Source: Pseudomonas fluorescens (GTDB lineage: Bacteria; Pseudomonadota; Gammaproteobacteria; Pseudomonadales; Pseudomonadaceae). From it: a stretch of 64,000 bases of DNA. Positions 17,921 to 26,041 of the stretch are shown here, in pieces (the first letter of the stretch is position 1; the number at the start of each line of letters is the position of its first letter). The stretch is from assembly GCA_902825215.1 (NCBI GenBank), contig LR782234.1, positions 3,534,001 to 3,598,000 of the forward strand, read 5' to 3'. The translations under genes and the position numbers were made by a program. The notes under the pieces are model-generated. The model worked only from the letters and a program-made list of their open reading frames with translations, was not told the origin of the DNA and searched no databases.

Positions 17921-17989
17921 GGCAATGCTCCTTGGTTTGGAGCAACGGTACGCCGGCGTTTCGGATAAGAAAAATTCATTGTGTTCATG

Positions 17990-18016
17990 CCCTGCATTCC
18001 TCTCGGGAATGCAGGG
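17990..18016. terminator. Hairpin between NTF2-like and methyltransferase genes
   Basis: CCCTGCATTCC (17990-18000) and GGAATGCAGGG (18006-18016) make an 11-base-pair stem with a five-base loop, just beyond the NTF2-like stop on the minus strand. Read on the plus strand it is followed by GATTTTTCG. Its orientation as a terminator for the minus-strand gene is not supported by a T-run. Confidence 0.5.
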
Positions 18017-18048
18017 ATGTGGATTTTTCGTTATTCGACCCTGCTCGA

Positions 18049-18429
18049 TCAAGCGCCTGAATGGGTGTGGTAGATCTTGCTGACAATCGTCCACTGCCCT
18101 TCCACTTTCAGCAGATTGAAAAAGTCGGTGAAACGGAAACCCGAGACGTTGTCGGTATCGACGCGCGCGCTGGCGGCAGTACCGACGATATCGATCCGCA
18201 CGATCGCCGCCTGAGCTTCGGGCGATGGGCGAAAGGACGTGTCGATCACGTCGTAGAGATTCTGGATCGCGCCGCCGACCAGGCGCTCGCCGTCGACGCC
18301 AAACATCGTTGCTTGCGGATTAAATGCCGGTTTCATCAGCGTGCTGTCAGCCTTCGCGCCGCCTTCGTTGTACTGGTTGAGGACGGCGACGATCGCGTTG
18401 TATTCCTGCACGTAAGTTGGAGTTGTCAT
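18049..18429 (-). CDS. NTF2-like / putative lumazine-binding protein
   Basis: A 126-residue alpha+beta-barrel protein of the NTF2/SnoaL-like superfamily. EYNAIVAVLNQYNEGGAKADS starts the helical cap, and FTDFFNLLKVEGQWTIVSKIYHTH is the strand ending typical of the lumazine-binding subgroup. AGGAACC precedes the ATG at 18429. It lies downstream of nemA on the same strand, 65 bases apart, so it may be in the same transcript and part of an electrophile-stress unit. The ligand is unknown. Confidence 0.83.
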   Translation of the reverse strand: MTTPTYVQEYNAIVAVLNQYNEGGAKADSTLMKPAFNPQATMFGVDGERLVGGAIQNLYDVIDTSFRPSPEAQAAIVRIDIVGTAASARVDTDNVSGFRFTDFFNLLKVEGQWTIVSKIYHTHSGA

Positions 18430-18494
18430 GGTGGGGTTCCTGTTTTGAGTGAAAAGCTGCCGCAAGCCAACGTTGGCGCGGCAACGGCTGGTGA

Positions 18495-19598
18495 TCAGGC
18501 GCTGGCGGTGGGCCAGTCGATGTAACCTTTGGCGCCGCCGCCGTAATAGCTTTCACGGGGCGCGATGGTCAGTTGGGTACCGCGACGCAGGCGCTCGACC
18601 AGGTCGGGGTTGGCGATGAACGAGCGGCCGAACGCCACCGCATCAATGCGGCCTTGCGCGCGTCGTTCGAGAGCCATTGGCAGGTCGTAGTTGTTGTTAC
18701 CAATGAACGGGCCGTCGAATTGCGCACTCAGCGCATCCAGATCAACGCCTTCCGGCACGCTGCGCGACGTGGCTGTCGCCCCTTCGACGAAATGCAGGTA
18801 GGCCAGCTTCAACGGATTGAGCTGCTGGATGAGATAGCCGTAAGTCGCCATGACATGGCTGTCGGGCGGCGTGTTACCGGCATCAGGGGTAACCGGCGAC
18901 AGGCGGATGCCGACGCGGTCGCTGCCCCAGACATCAATCACCGCGCGGGTGACTTCCAGGGTCAGGCGCGTACGGTTTTCGATGCTGCCGCCGTACTGAT
19001 CGCTGCGCTGATTGGTCGAATCTCGCAGAAACTGGTCGAGCAGATAGCTGTTGGCCGAATGCACTTCCACGCCATCGAAACCGGCCTGTTTGGCGTTCTG
19101 CGCGGCACGTTGGTATTGCTCGATGATCCCGGCAATCTCCGCTGTTTCAAGTGCGCGCGGCATCGACACGTCGACGAAGCCTTTTTCGGTGTAGGTGCTG
19201 CCCTCAGCCTTGATCGCCGAAGGTGCCACAGGTGCCTGGCCGTCCGGCTGCAACTCGATACTGGAAAACCGCCCGACGTGCCACAACTGGCAGACGATCT
19301 TGCCGCCGGCGGCGTGCACCGCATCGGTGACCTTTCTCCAGCCAACTACCTGCTCCTGGTTCCAGATACCTGGTGTCATTGCATAACCGCGGCCCTGCGC
19401 AGAAATATTCGTCGCCTCGGCAATGATCAGTCCGGCCGTGGCGCGCTGGGCGTAATAGGTCGCGTGCAGGTCGTTGGGCACGCCGTCGTCGGCCATTCGG
19501 CTGCGCGTCAGTGGGGCCATGACGATGCGATTGGCCAAGTGCAGCGCGCCCAGGGTTACGGGTGAAAAAAGGTCGGTGTCAGCGGCGTGATCAATCAT
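18495..19598 (-). CDS. nemA: Alkene reductase / N-ethylmaleimide reductase (Old Yellow Enzyme)
   Basis: A 367-residue FMN-dependent TIM-barrel ene-reductase that reduces activated C=C bonds and nitro or maleimide compounds with NAD(P)H. LFSPVTLGALHLANRIVMAPLTRSR near residue 10 is the family N-terminus. FDGVEVHSANSYLLDQFLRDSTNQR holds the HxxN substrate-binding pair, and AFGRSFIANPDLVERLR is the phosphate-binding end. GGAGG lies four bases before the ATG. An inverted repeat resembling the NemR operator lies 17 bases upstream, but no nemR gene is adjacent. Confidence 0.92.
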   Translation of the reverse strand: MIDHAADTDLFSPVTLGALHLANRIVMAPLTRSRMADDGVPNDLHATYYAQRATAGLIIAEATNISAQGRGYAMTPGIWNQEQVVGWRKVTDAVHAAGGKIVCQLWHVGRFSSIELQPDGQAPVAPSAIKAEGSTYTEKGFVDVSMPRALETAEIAGIIEQYQRAAQNAKQAGFDGVEVHSANSYLLDQFLRDSTNQRSDQYGGSIENRTRLTLEVTRAVIDVWGSDRVGIRLSPVTPDAGNTPPDSHVMATYGYLIQQLNPLKLAYLHFVEGATATSRSVPEGVDLDALSAQFDGPFIGNNNYDLPMALERRAQGRIDAVAFGRSFIANPDLVERLRRGTQLTIAPRESYYGGGAKGYIDWPTASA

Positions 19599-19614
19599 TT
19601 GACCTCCAAAACAT

Positions 19615-19629
19615 TAGACTGGTCGTCTA
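19615..19629. promoter_or_regulatory. NemR-type operator candidate upstream of nemA
   Basis: TAGAC-TGGTC-GTCTA is a perfect five-base inverted repeat with a five-base spacer, 17 bases upstream of the nemA start. It has the TAGAC...GTCTA half sites of the TetR-family NemR box described for nemRA in enterobacteria. Binding is inference; a NemR homolog would have to be encoded elsewhere. Confidence 0.55.
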
Positions 19630-19701
19630 GCAACCAGTGTTAAAAAAACGCCCCTGAGCCAGCGGGCGGTTGCTTGTTTCAAGTTTTCGTTGAGTGGACT
19701 T

Positions 19702-20979
19702 TCAATGGCAGGGCAGCGGCGATTCGTGTTCGATACTTGCCTCGACGGCACCCGGTTGCAGCGCGATTTTTTCCCACTTGGCAATCACCAGCGGCGCGAT
19801 AGCATTTCCCAGTACGTTCAGCGTCGTGGTACCGCTGTCGATGATCCGGAAAATCCCCGCGATCAGCGCCACGCCTTCCAATGGGAGGCCGGCCGACGCC
19901 AGCGTCGCGGAAAGAATGATGATGGCGAACCCCGGTACGCCCGCCGCGCCCTTGGACGTCAGCACCATCGTCACCACCAGCAATATCTGCTGCGACAGCG
20001 ACAGGTCGATGGCATACAACTGCGCGACAAAAATCGTCGCGACGCCGAGAAAAATCGATGCACCATCGAGGTTGAACGCATAGCCCACCGGCACCACGAA
20101 ACTGACGATCCGCCGCGGTACACCGTACTGCTCAAGTCGGCTCATCAACTGCGGCATGACCGCCGCCGACGCGGCACTGGAAAACGCCAGGATCAGTTCG
20201 TTGCGGAAGTAGCCGATCAGCTTGAAAATGTTTTCGCCGATCAGGTAGCAGATCCCGCCGAGTATCACCAAGGCAAAGACAATCAGCGCCAGATAGACCA
20301 CGCCGATCAACTTGAGCAAAGGCAACAGTGAGGCAAAACCAAACGTCGCGACCGTCGCGCCGATCATGCCGAACACACCAATGGGCGCGTAGGCCATGAC
20401 CATGGAAACCACCTTGAACATCGCATCGGAAATGCTCTGCACCAAAGCGATGGCGGGTGCACTCTTGTATTTGGGCAGCGCATTCAACGCCAGGCCGAAC
20501 AACACCGCGAAGAACAACACCGAGAGCAACTTCGCCTCCGACATGGCCACCAGCACGTTGTCCGGGACGATGTTCTGCAGGATCACCAGAGCACCTTTGG
20601 ACGGCTCCAGTTTGATCGCCGCGGCGTTGTGCGAAATGCCGGAAATATCGGTGCCTGCACCCGGTTCGAACAGGTTGGCGAAACACAGTCCGATGACGAT
20701 CGCCAGCGCGGTGATCGCGAAGAAATAGCCCAGCGATTTGACGCCCATGCGACCGAACGATTTGTTATCGCCACCGCCGGCAATCCCCAGAATCATGCAA
20801 CAGAACACAATCGGCACCACCACCATCTTCATCATCTTGATGAAGATGTCGCCGAGCGGTTTGAGGATCTCCGCGCTGACCCAGGTTTGATACTGCGGAT
20901 GGGTATTGAAATACCAACCGACGAGCACGCCAAGCAACAGCCCGGCAACGATTTGCCACACCAGGGGAATACGTTTCAT
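19702..20979 (-). CDS. Dicarboxylate/amino acid:cation symporter (DAACS family)
   Basis: A 425-residue inner-membrane symporter of the DctA/GltP glutamate-transporter family. Features are the first helix (IPLVWQIVAGLLLGVLVGWYF), a serine-rich hairpin AFSSAASAAVMPQLM, the re-entrant NLDGASIF motif and the VVTMVLTSKGAAGVPG stretch. It takes up C4-dicarboxylates or acidic amino acids with protons or sodium. AAGAAGG precedes the ATG at 20979; the earlier in-frame start at 21150 is not credible. The VOC gene lies upstream on the same strand. Confidence 0.93.
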   Translation of the reverse strand: MKRIPLVWQIVAGLLLGVLVGWYFNTHPQYQTWVSAEILKPLGDIFIKMMKMVVVPIVFCCMILGIAGGGDNKSFGRMGVKSLGYFFAITALAIVIGLCFANLFEPGAGTDISGISHNAAAIKLEPSKGALVILQNIVPDNVLVAMSEAKLLSVLFFAVLFGLALNALPKYKSAPAIALVQSISDAMFKVVSMVMAYAPIGVFGMIGATVATFGFASLLPLLKLIGVVYLALIVFALVILGGICYLIGENIFKLIGYFRNELILAFSSAASAAVMPQLMSRLEQYGVPRRIVSFVVPVGYAFNLDGASIFLGVATIFVAQLYAIDLSLSQQILLVVTMVLTSKGAAGVPGFAIIILSATLASAGLPLEGVALIAGIFRIIDSGTTTLNVLGNAIAPLVIAKWEKIALQPGAVEASIEHESPLPCH

Positions 20980-21058
20980 GTCTAGCCTTCTTGTTGGAAT
21001 GAACGCTCTGCGCGAAGGGCAGTTGCTAGAGTCATGAGCATCCAGCTCACTTTGAGAA

Positions 21059-21081
21059 ATGGCACAACGCTGTTGTGCCAT
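21059..21081 (-). terminator. Hairpin after the VOC gene
   Basis: ATGGCACAAC (21059-21068) and GTTGTGCCAT (21072-21081) form a perfect ten-base-pair stem with a three-base loop, just beyond the VOC stop on the minus strand and followed there by TTTCTC. It is probably a terminator with a weak T-run. Confidence 0.6.
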
Positions 21082-21089
21082 GGCGGTTG

Positions 21090-21515
21090 TTACTTGGCGA
21101 AGAGCTGGCTCATGTCCTTGAACGCCTTGAATTCCAGCGCGTTGCCGCAAGGATCGAAGAGAAACATGGTGGCTTGTTCACCGACCTGGCCCTGAAAGCG
21201 GATGTACGGTTCGATCACGAACTGCGTGCCAAACGACTTCAGACGTTCTGCCAGTGCCTCCCATTGTTGCCAGCCGAGAATGATGCCGAAGTGCGGCACC
21301 GGCACGTCATGGCCGTCAACCGGGTTGCTGTGTACGCTCTCCTGAGAGGCGGTTTTCGGATGTTCGTGAATCACCAGTTGATGGCCGTAGAAGTTGAAGT
21401 CGACCCATTGAGTGCTCGAGCGTCCTTCTTCAAGGCCAAAGACTTCACCGTAAAAAGTGCGCGCCGCAGCCAGGTCATAAACAGGGATAGCGAGGTGAAA
21501 AGGCGAGAGATTCAT
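21090..21515 (-). CDS. VOC (glyoxalase/dioxygenase-fold) family protein
   Basis: A 141-residue vicinal-oxygen-chelate protein. Metal-ligand positions are suggested by FHLAIPV (His), HQLVIHEHP and [13 protein letters not shown] (Glu near the C-terminus). The length and the CGNALEFK ending match single-subunit glyoxalase/bleomycin-resistance/dioxygenase-superfamily members of unknown substrate. GGAGTCC precedes the ATG. It is divergent from the LysR gene at 21671 and is therefore its probable target. Confidence 0.88.
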   Translation of the reverse strand: MNLSPFHLAIPVYDLAAARTFYGEVFGLEEGRSSTQWVDFNFYGHQLVIHEHPKTASQESVHSNPVDGHDVPVPHFGIILGWQQWEALAERLKSFGTQFVIEPYIRFQGQVGEQATMFLFDPCGNALEFKAFKDMSQLFAK

Positions 21516-21649
21516 CAGGACTCCAATATCGTTCTTGTTGGTGGGCGAACAGGTCTTACCGATATCGGCGCTTTCGGTGCAGCCGACGTCGGGATGAAAA
21601 ACATCCTAGGACGAAAAACCCAACATAAAAATCAATATATATTTCTCAG

Positions 21650-21672
21650 ATTCACAACTAATATTTGTGAAT
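21650..21672. promoter_or_regulatory. Inverted repeat overlapping the lysR start codon
   Basis: ATTCACAA (21650-21657) and TTGTGAAT (21665-21672) are a perfect eight-base inverted repeat with a seven-base AT-rich spacer, of LysR-box type (T-N11-A). It lies in the VOC/lysR divergent region and its right arm includes the first bases of the lysR ATG at 21671. It is a likely autoregulatory and target operator, by sequence inference. Confidence 0.6.
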
Positions 21673-22555
21673 GATCAAAGAACTGAAAACACTCATTGCC
21701 GTTGCCCGTGAAGGCACTTTCGCCGCCGCCGGGAATCGCATCGGCCTTACCCAGGCCGCCGTCAGCGCGCAGATGCAGCGTCTTGAAGCCGAGCTCGGTT
21801 TCGAGATCTTCGACCGAAAGGGCCGCTCGGCACACCTGAACAAGATGGGCCAGCAGATCCTGCTGCAAGCGCAGGACTTGCTCAGGCTCTACGACAACCT
21901 GGGTTCGACGGCCGTGGGTCTGCCGCCCAGCGTGCTGGTCAACATCGGCGCGATTGCTTCGGTGCAGCGTTCCTATCTGCCGGATGCGCTGGCGCGTTTT
22001 CACCAACGATGCCCGTATTGCCGAACCCGGGTGATTCCGGGCCTGTCGATGGAACTGGTCAATCTGGTGGACACCGGCGAGATCGACATGGCCGTGGTCA
22101 TTCGCCCGCCCTTCTCGCTGCAGAGCGATTTGCGCTGGACCACCCTGGCCCTTGAGCCGTATCGGCTGATCGTGCCCCGCGACGTTGCGGGCGATGACTG
22201 GACGCAATTGCTGAACAGCCAGCCGTTCATCCGCTATGACCGCTCCTCTTTTGGCGGCAGACAGGTCGACCGGTTTTTGCGCCAGATGCATTTCAACCTG
22301 CGCGAAGTCTGCGAGCTGGACGAGCTGGAGGCGATCATAAAACTGGTCGAAAACGGCGTCGGCGTGGCGCTGGTGCCGCAGACCTCGCCCGACTTTGAAT
22401 GGCCCGCCGGCGTCCGCGCTTTCGATTTAGGGCCGCACACTTTTCACCGCGATATCGGCCTCGTCCACCGAGCGCGCGAGACCTTCACCGAGCCAGTGCG
22501 TGTCCTCGCCGAGTTGATCAGCACTCAGCTCAAACCCGATAACGCGCAGGGTTGA
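21671..22555 (+). CDS. LysR family transcriptional regulator
   Basis: A 294-residue LysR-type regulator. The N-terminal MIKELKTLIAVAREGTFAAAG and GLTQAAVSAQMQRLEAELG form the winged helix-turn-helix. The rest is a substrate-binding-protein-like effector domain, including ENGVGVALVP near residue 235. The N-terminus fits the family, so the ATG is probably right, yet no ribosome site is visible because the ATG sits inside an inverted repeat. It is divergent from the VOC gene, its likely target. The inducer is unknown. Confidence 0.92.
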   Translation: MIKELKTLIAVAREGTFAAAGNRIGLTQAAVSAQMQRLEAELGFEIFDRKGRSAHLNKMGQQILLQAQDLLRLYDNLGSTAVGLPPSVLVNIGAIASVQRSYLPDALARFHQRCPYCRTRVIPGLSMELVNLVDTGEIDMAVVIRPPFSLQSDLRWTTLALEPYRLIVPRDVAGDDWTQLLNSQPFIRYDRSSFGGRQVDRFLRQMHFNLREVCELDELEAIIKLVENGVGVALVPQTSPDFEWPAGVRAFDLGPHTFHRDIGLVHRARETFTEPVRVLAELISTQLKPDNAQG

Positions 22556-22671
22556 TCAGCAGCATCATTAACTGCATCAATAACAACCATTAATTCAATG
22601 AAGTTCTCTTATAAACACCGCGGCGTAAGATCGGCTCCAGACCCAACCACTACCCAATGGAGCACACCATC

Positions 22672-22920
22672 ATGAGCCGCCAAGCCCTTCTCAGCATCGC
22701 TTTCTCGCTCTTCGCACTGAACGCTTTCGCCGCTGCCCCTGCGCAGCCGCTGGTTGCTGAAGGTGGTTCCGACCGTTTGCTGGAACAACGCACCGCTGCC
22801 GCGACGCAAACCGATCCCCTGTTCAGCGATGCCGTCGCCGCCACTGAAACCGACCCGCTGTTCAGCGACGCTGTAGCCGAAGGCGGTTCTGACCGTCTGA
22901 TCGAACGCCGCGCCGTCTGA
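22672..22920 (+). CDS. Small exported repeat peptide, unknown function
   Basis: An 82-residue protein. The N-terminal signal peptide (MSRQALLSIAFSLFALNAFA) should be cut after the AFA, leaving about 60 residues. The mature part is built from two short repeats in mirror order: VAEGGSDRLLEQR, then TDPLFSDAVA twice, then AEGGSDRLIERR. GGAG precedes the ATG at 22672; an ATG 15 bases upstream is the alternative. Related peptides are often labelled phage-infection proteins in Pseudomonas, without evidence. It is terminated by a clear hairpin. Confidence 0.75.
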   Translation: MSRQALLSIAFSLFALNAFAAAPAQPLVAEGGSDRLLEQRTAAATQTDPLFSDAVAATETDPLFSDAVAEGGSDRLIERRAV

Positions 22921-22950
22921 ATGCCGCGTTTCACTGCGGTCACTGAAGAA

Positions 22951-22977
22951 AAGCCCGACCTCGCCGTCGGGCTTTTT
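22951..22977 (+). terminator. Rho-independent terminator
   Basis: AAGCCCGAC (22951-22959) pairs with GTCGGGCTT (22966-22974) around a six-base loop and runs into five Ts. It lies 30 bases after the stop of the repeat peptide gene. Confidence 0.9.
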
Positions 22978-23058
22978 GCGTCCTGGCTTACTGAATACTG
23001 AGCGCAACCGCCTGCGCTCAACTAACCTTGAGTGACCTCATGCGCGAGCAAGCAAACC

Positions 23059-23502
23059 ATGTCCCTCGCTATGCGATTTCTGCTCGCCCCGACGGCTTCG
23101 TTACTGCTCGCGATGAGCGCCGACGCGCAAACCGGGGTCGACCCGCAGCAGCCACCCGCCCTGCTCCCGCTGGCTTCCGAAGCCGCGCCGATGCTGATTG
23201 CCTATCCGCCGCTGGCCGAGCCACTGGCCCGTGGGGTGGTGATCATTCAGTACCGCACCGAACACACGCGGATCATGCCGGTGTTCGGCAAAGCGGCGGT
23301 GCCGGTGTCGCCGCGCCTGGGGCATCTGCACGTCACCGTGGATGACTGGCAAGGCACCTGGGCCCACACCAGTGAAGACCCGATCATTCTGGTCGGCCTG
23401 ACGCCGGGATCGCACAAAGTATTGCTGGAAATCGCCGATCCGACGCACACCGTGCTGACCAGCACGACGGTGAATTTCGTCGTGCCCGCCAAACAGCCCT
23501 GA
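23059..23502 (+). CDS. DUF6130 family exported protein
   Basis: A 147-residue protein with an N-terminal signal peptide (MRFLLAPTASLLLAMSADAQ within the first 30 residues). The conserved DUF6130 block follows: GHLHVTVDDWQGTWAHTSEDPIILVGLTPGSHKVLLEIADPTH. It is probably a periplasmic beta-sandwich protein, function unknown. The start is uncertain between GTG 23032, ATG 23059 and ATG 23071; the middle one gives a normal leader. The neighbouring mechanosensitive channel starts 93 bases downstream on the same strand. Confidence 0.8.
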   Translation: MSLAMRFLLAPTASLLLAMSADAQTGVDPQQPPALLPLASEAAPMLIAYPPLAEPLARGVVIIQYRTEHTRIMPVFGKAAVPVSPRLGHLHVTVDDWQGTWAHTSEDPIILVGLTPGSHKVLLEIADPTHTVLTSTTVNFVVPAKQP

Positions 23503-23595
23503 GCGACGTCTACGGCCGGCGCGCAAACTTTTTCTCCGCGCTCGGGTTGATCACCTACCCTCATAGACTGTCCGGTCGATGCGAGCCGTCCCGCC

Positions 23596-25980
23596 ATGCG
23601 CGACACCTTGAAATGGATGTTGTTGGTCACCCTCACCCTGCTCGGTAGCAGCAGCCTTGCGCTGTGGGCAGAAGATTTGCCAGCGCCGGCGCCGAGTGCC
23701 ACGGCGCCGTTGCCAGTGATCGCGCAAAGTGATCTGCAAGCTCTGCAGCAACGCCTCGACGGGCTCAAGCAGCAGATCTCTGCGGCGAACAACTACAACC
23801 AGCTCGAAGGTCCGCAGGATCGGGTGCAGGCGTTCATTCTGGATATCGATCGATTGTCGGCTGCGCTGTTGCCGCAGCAGGCGCAACTGGCGGTGCAACT
23901 GAGCGTGCTCGGCGCCGCGCCGGATACCGACGTCGCCGCCGAACAAGCCGACATCATTGCCCAGCGAGCGACGCTGACGACGCAGAAAGCCAGGCTCGAC
24001 AGCACCCTGAAAAGCCTCGCCGCGCTGAAGCAGAACGCCGCGGACCTGATCACCCAGATTGCCGGCATCCGCCGTTCGCTACTGGAAAGCGAACTGACGC
24101 TGGGTACTCACAGCGTGCTGAATCCAGGCTTTTGGTCGCCGCTGCTCAATCCCGGTGCGGATGATCGTCAGCGTTGGCATTTTTTCGTCGATCAAGTGCG
24201 TATTTCCTGGAACAGCGTGTGGGTGCCCGGCGAGCGCTTTTACACCAGCATGCTGGTGGTGTTGGCGTTCATTGTCTGGACGTTGGGACGCCGGCTCGCC
24301 GAACGCGGCCTGACCTGGCTGTGCATTCATCGCGTCCCCGAGGGCCGGCTGCGGCGCAGCGCACTGGCCTTCGCCTCGGCGCTGGCGACCATCGCCACCA
24401 CCGCCATCGCCCTGCAAATTCTGTTTTATGCCTGCACCCGGCATCAGCCGTTGTCGCCAGTGCTGCAAACCTTCTCCGAAGAGTTTGAAAAGGTTGTGTA
24501 TGCCTGCGTGCTGATTACCGGTCTGAGCCGTGCGCTACTGTCGACCGAACACCCTTCATGGCGCCTGCCAGCAATTGCCGATCCGGTGGCGCAGGCGCTC
24601 AAGCCCTACCCGCGGGTTCTGTCCTGCACATTGCTGGTGCTGGTCACGCTGGTGCAGGTCAGCAACGCCACCGGCATGAGCAGCCAGATCGTGATCACCG
24701 GGCGCGGGATCATTGCCATGGTGGTGCTGGCGATCGTGCTGACCTTGCTGGTGCGCGTCGGCAAGGTGCGCAAGGCGCTGGTTGCAGCCAATGACGCGGC
24801 GACGGCCAACAGCACGTTCGCCGGGATCATCTACACGGTCGCCAGCGTTTCGATGGTGGTCTCGGCGCTGGCCTTGCTCGCGGGTTACGTGTCGCTGGCG
24901 CGGTTCATCAGTTATCAGCTGGTCTGGGCCTTCATTGTCTTGTCCGGTTTCTACCTGCTGATTCAACTGGTCAAGGACGTGTGCGAGCATGTGTTTTCCG
25001 CCAGGCATGCCAGCGGCAAGGCGCTCAAGCAGTTACTCGGCATCGGCGATCGGCGCCTCGATCAGATATCGACCCTGCTGTCGGGCTTCAGCCGTGCCGC
25101 GCTGATGCTACTGGCAGTGATCAGCCTGTTCGTCGGCGGCATCGGCACCACGCTCGGGCAGTTGCTGAGCAACATCATGGTGATCCTCGGCGGCGCCGGG
25201 TTGCGCAAGTTGAACATCGTCCCCGCGCACCTGCTCAATGCCGTACTGGCCTTGATCATCGGGATCTGGCTGATTCGCACGCTCAGCCGCTGGCTGGACC
25301 ACGAGTTCCTGCCCAAGACCGAAATGGACCCCGGCATGTGCGCGTCGCTGAGCACGCTGTTTTCCAACATCGGTTATGCGCTGGTGATTCTGCTGACCCT
25401 GTCGTCGCTGGGCGTGCAGTGGACCAATCTGGCGTGGATCGTCAGCGCCTTGTCGGTGGGCATCGGTTTCGGTTTGCAGGAGATCGTGAAGAACTTCGTT
25501 TCCGGGCTGATTCTGCTGACGGAGCGGCCGGTGAAGGTCGGCGACCTGATCAGCATCAGCGGCGTCGAAGGCGACATCCGCCGGATCAACGTGCGCGCCA
25601 CGGAAATCCAGCTCAGCGACCGCTCGATCGTGATCGTGCCCAACTCGCAATTGATCTCGCAGAACCTGCGCAACGTCACCTTGGGCGGCAGCGCGCAAGG
25701 CGTGGCGTCGCTGGAGTTGATGTTCCCGCTGGACATCGACCCTGAGCAAGTCAAAGAGCTGCTACTGGAGGCCTACCGCGAGAACGAAACCCTGCTGGAT
25801 AAACCGGCGCCGTTCGTGCGCTTCAGCAAGCTGTCGCCGGACGGGATTACCCTGACGGTGACCGGGTATGTGGCCAGCCCAAGGATTGTCGGGGTAACCA
25901 AAAGTGATTTGCTGTTCGAAATCTTGAAGCGACTGGGTGCGGCGGGCATTGCGCTGGCGAAACCGCCAGCGACCAGTTAG
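23596..25980 (+). CDS. DUF3772-containing MscS family mechanosensitive channel
   Basis: A 794-residue inner-membrane protein. An N-terminal signal sequence is followed by a periplasmic coiled-coil region, at about residues 45-150 (the DUF3772 domain lies in this type of protein). Next come about ten hydrophobic helices, at residues 215-600, and the MscS core: SVGIGFGLQEIVKNFVSGLILLTERPVKVGDLI near residue 610, with the beta domain after it. It releases solutes on hypo-osmotic shock, like MscK/YbiO-type large MscS proteins. It is a single gene, convergent with catA at 61 bases. Confidence 0.92.
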   Translation: MRDTLKWMLLVTLTLLGSSSLALWAEDLPAPAPSATAPLPVIAQSDLQALQQRLDGLKQQISAANNYNQLEGPQDRVQAFILDIDRLSAALLPQQAQLAVQLSVLGAAPDTDVAAEQADIIAQRATLTTQKARLDSTLKSLAALKQNAADLITQIAGIRRSLLESELTLGTHSVLNPGFWSPLLNPGADDRQRWHFFVDQVRISWNSVWVPGERFYTSMLVVLAFIVWTLGRRLAERGLTWLCIHRVPEGRLRRSALAFASALATIATTAIALQILFYACTRHQPLSPVLQTFSEEFEKVVYACVLITGLSRALLSTEHPSWRLPAIADPVAQALKPYPRVLSCTLLVLVTLVQVSNATGMSSQIVITGRGIIAMVVLAIVLTLLVRVGKVRKALVAANDAATANSTFAGIIYTVASVSMVVSALALLAGYVSLARFISYQLVWAFIVLSGFYLLIQLVKDVCEHVFSARHASGKALKQLLGIGDRRLDQISTLLSGFSRAALMLLAVISLFVGGIGTTLGQLLSNIMVILGGAGLRKLNIVPAHLLNAVLALIIGIWLIRTLSRWLDHEFLPKTEMDPGMCASLSTLFSNIGYALVILLTLSSLGVQWTNLAWIVSALSVGIGFGLQEIVKNFVSGLILLTERPVKVGDLISISGVEGDIRRINVRATEIQLSDRSIVIVPNSQLISQNLRNVTLGGSAQGVASLELMFPLDIDPEQVKELLLEAYRENETLLDKPAPFVRFSKLSPDGITLTVTGYVASPRIVGVTKSDLLFEILKRLGAAGIALAKPPATS

Positions 25981-26041
25981 CCGCTGCTCACCCCGGCTCT
26001 GCGCAGGACGCGGAGCCAGCGTGAGGGTTACGCACGCGCGA

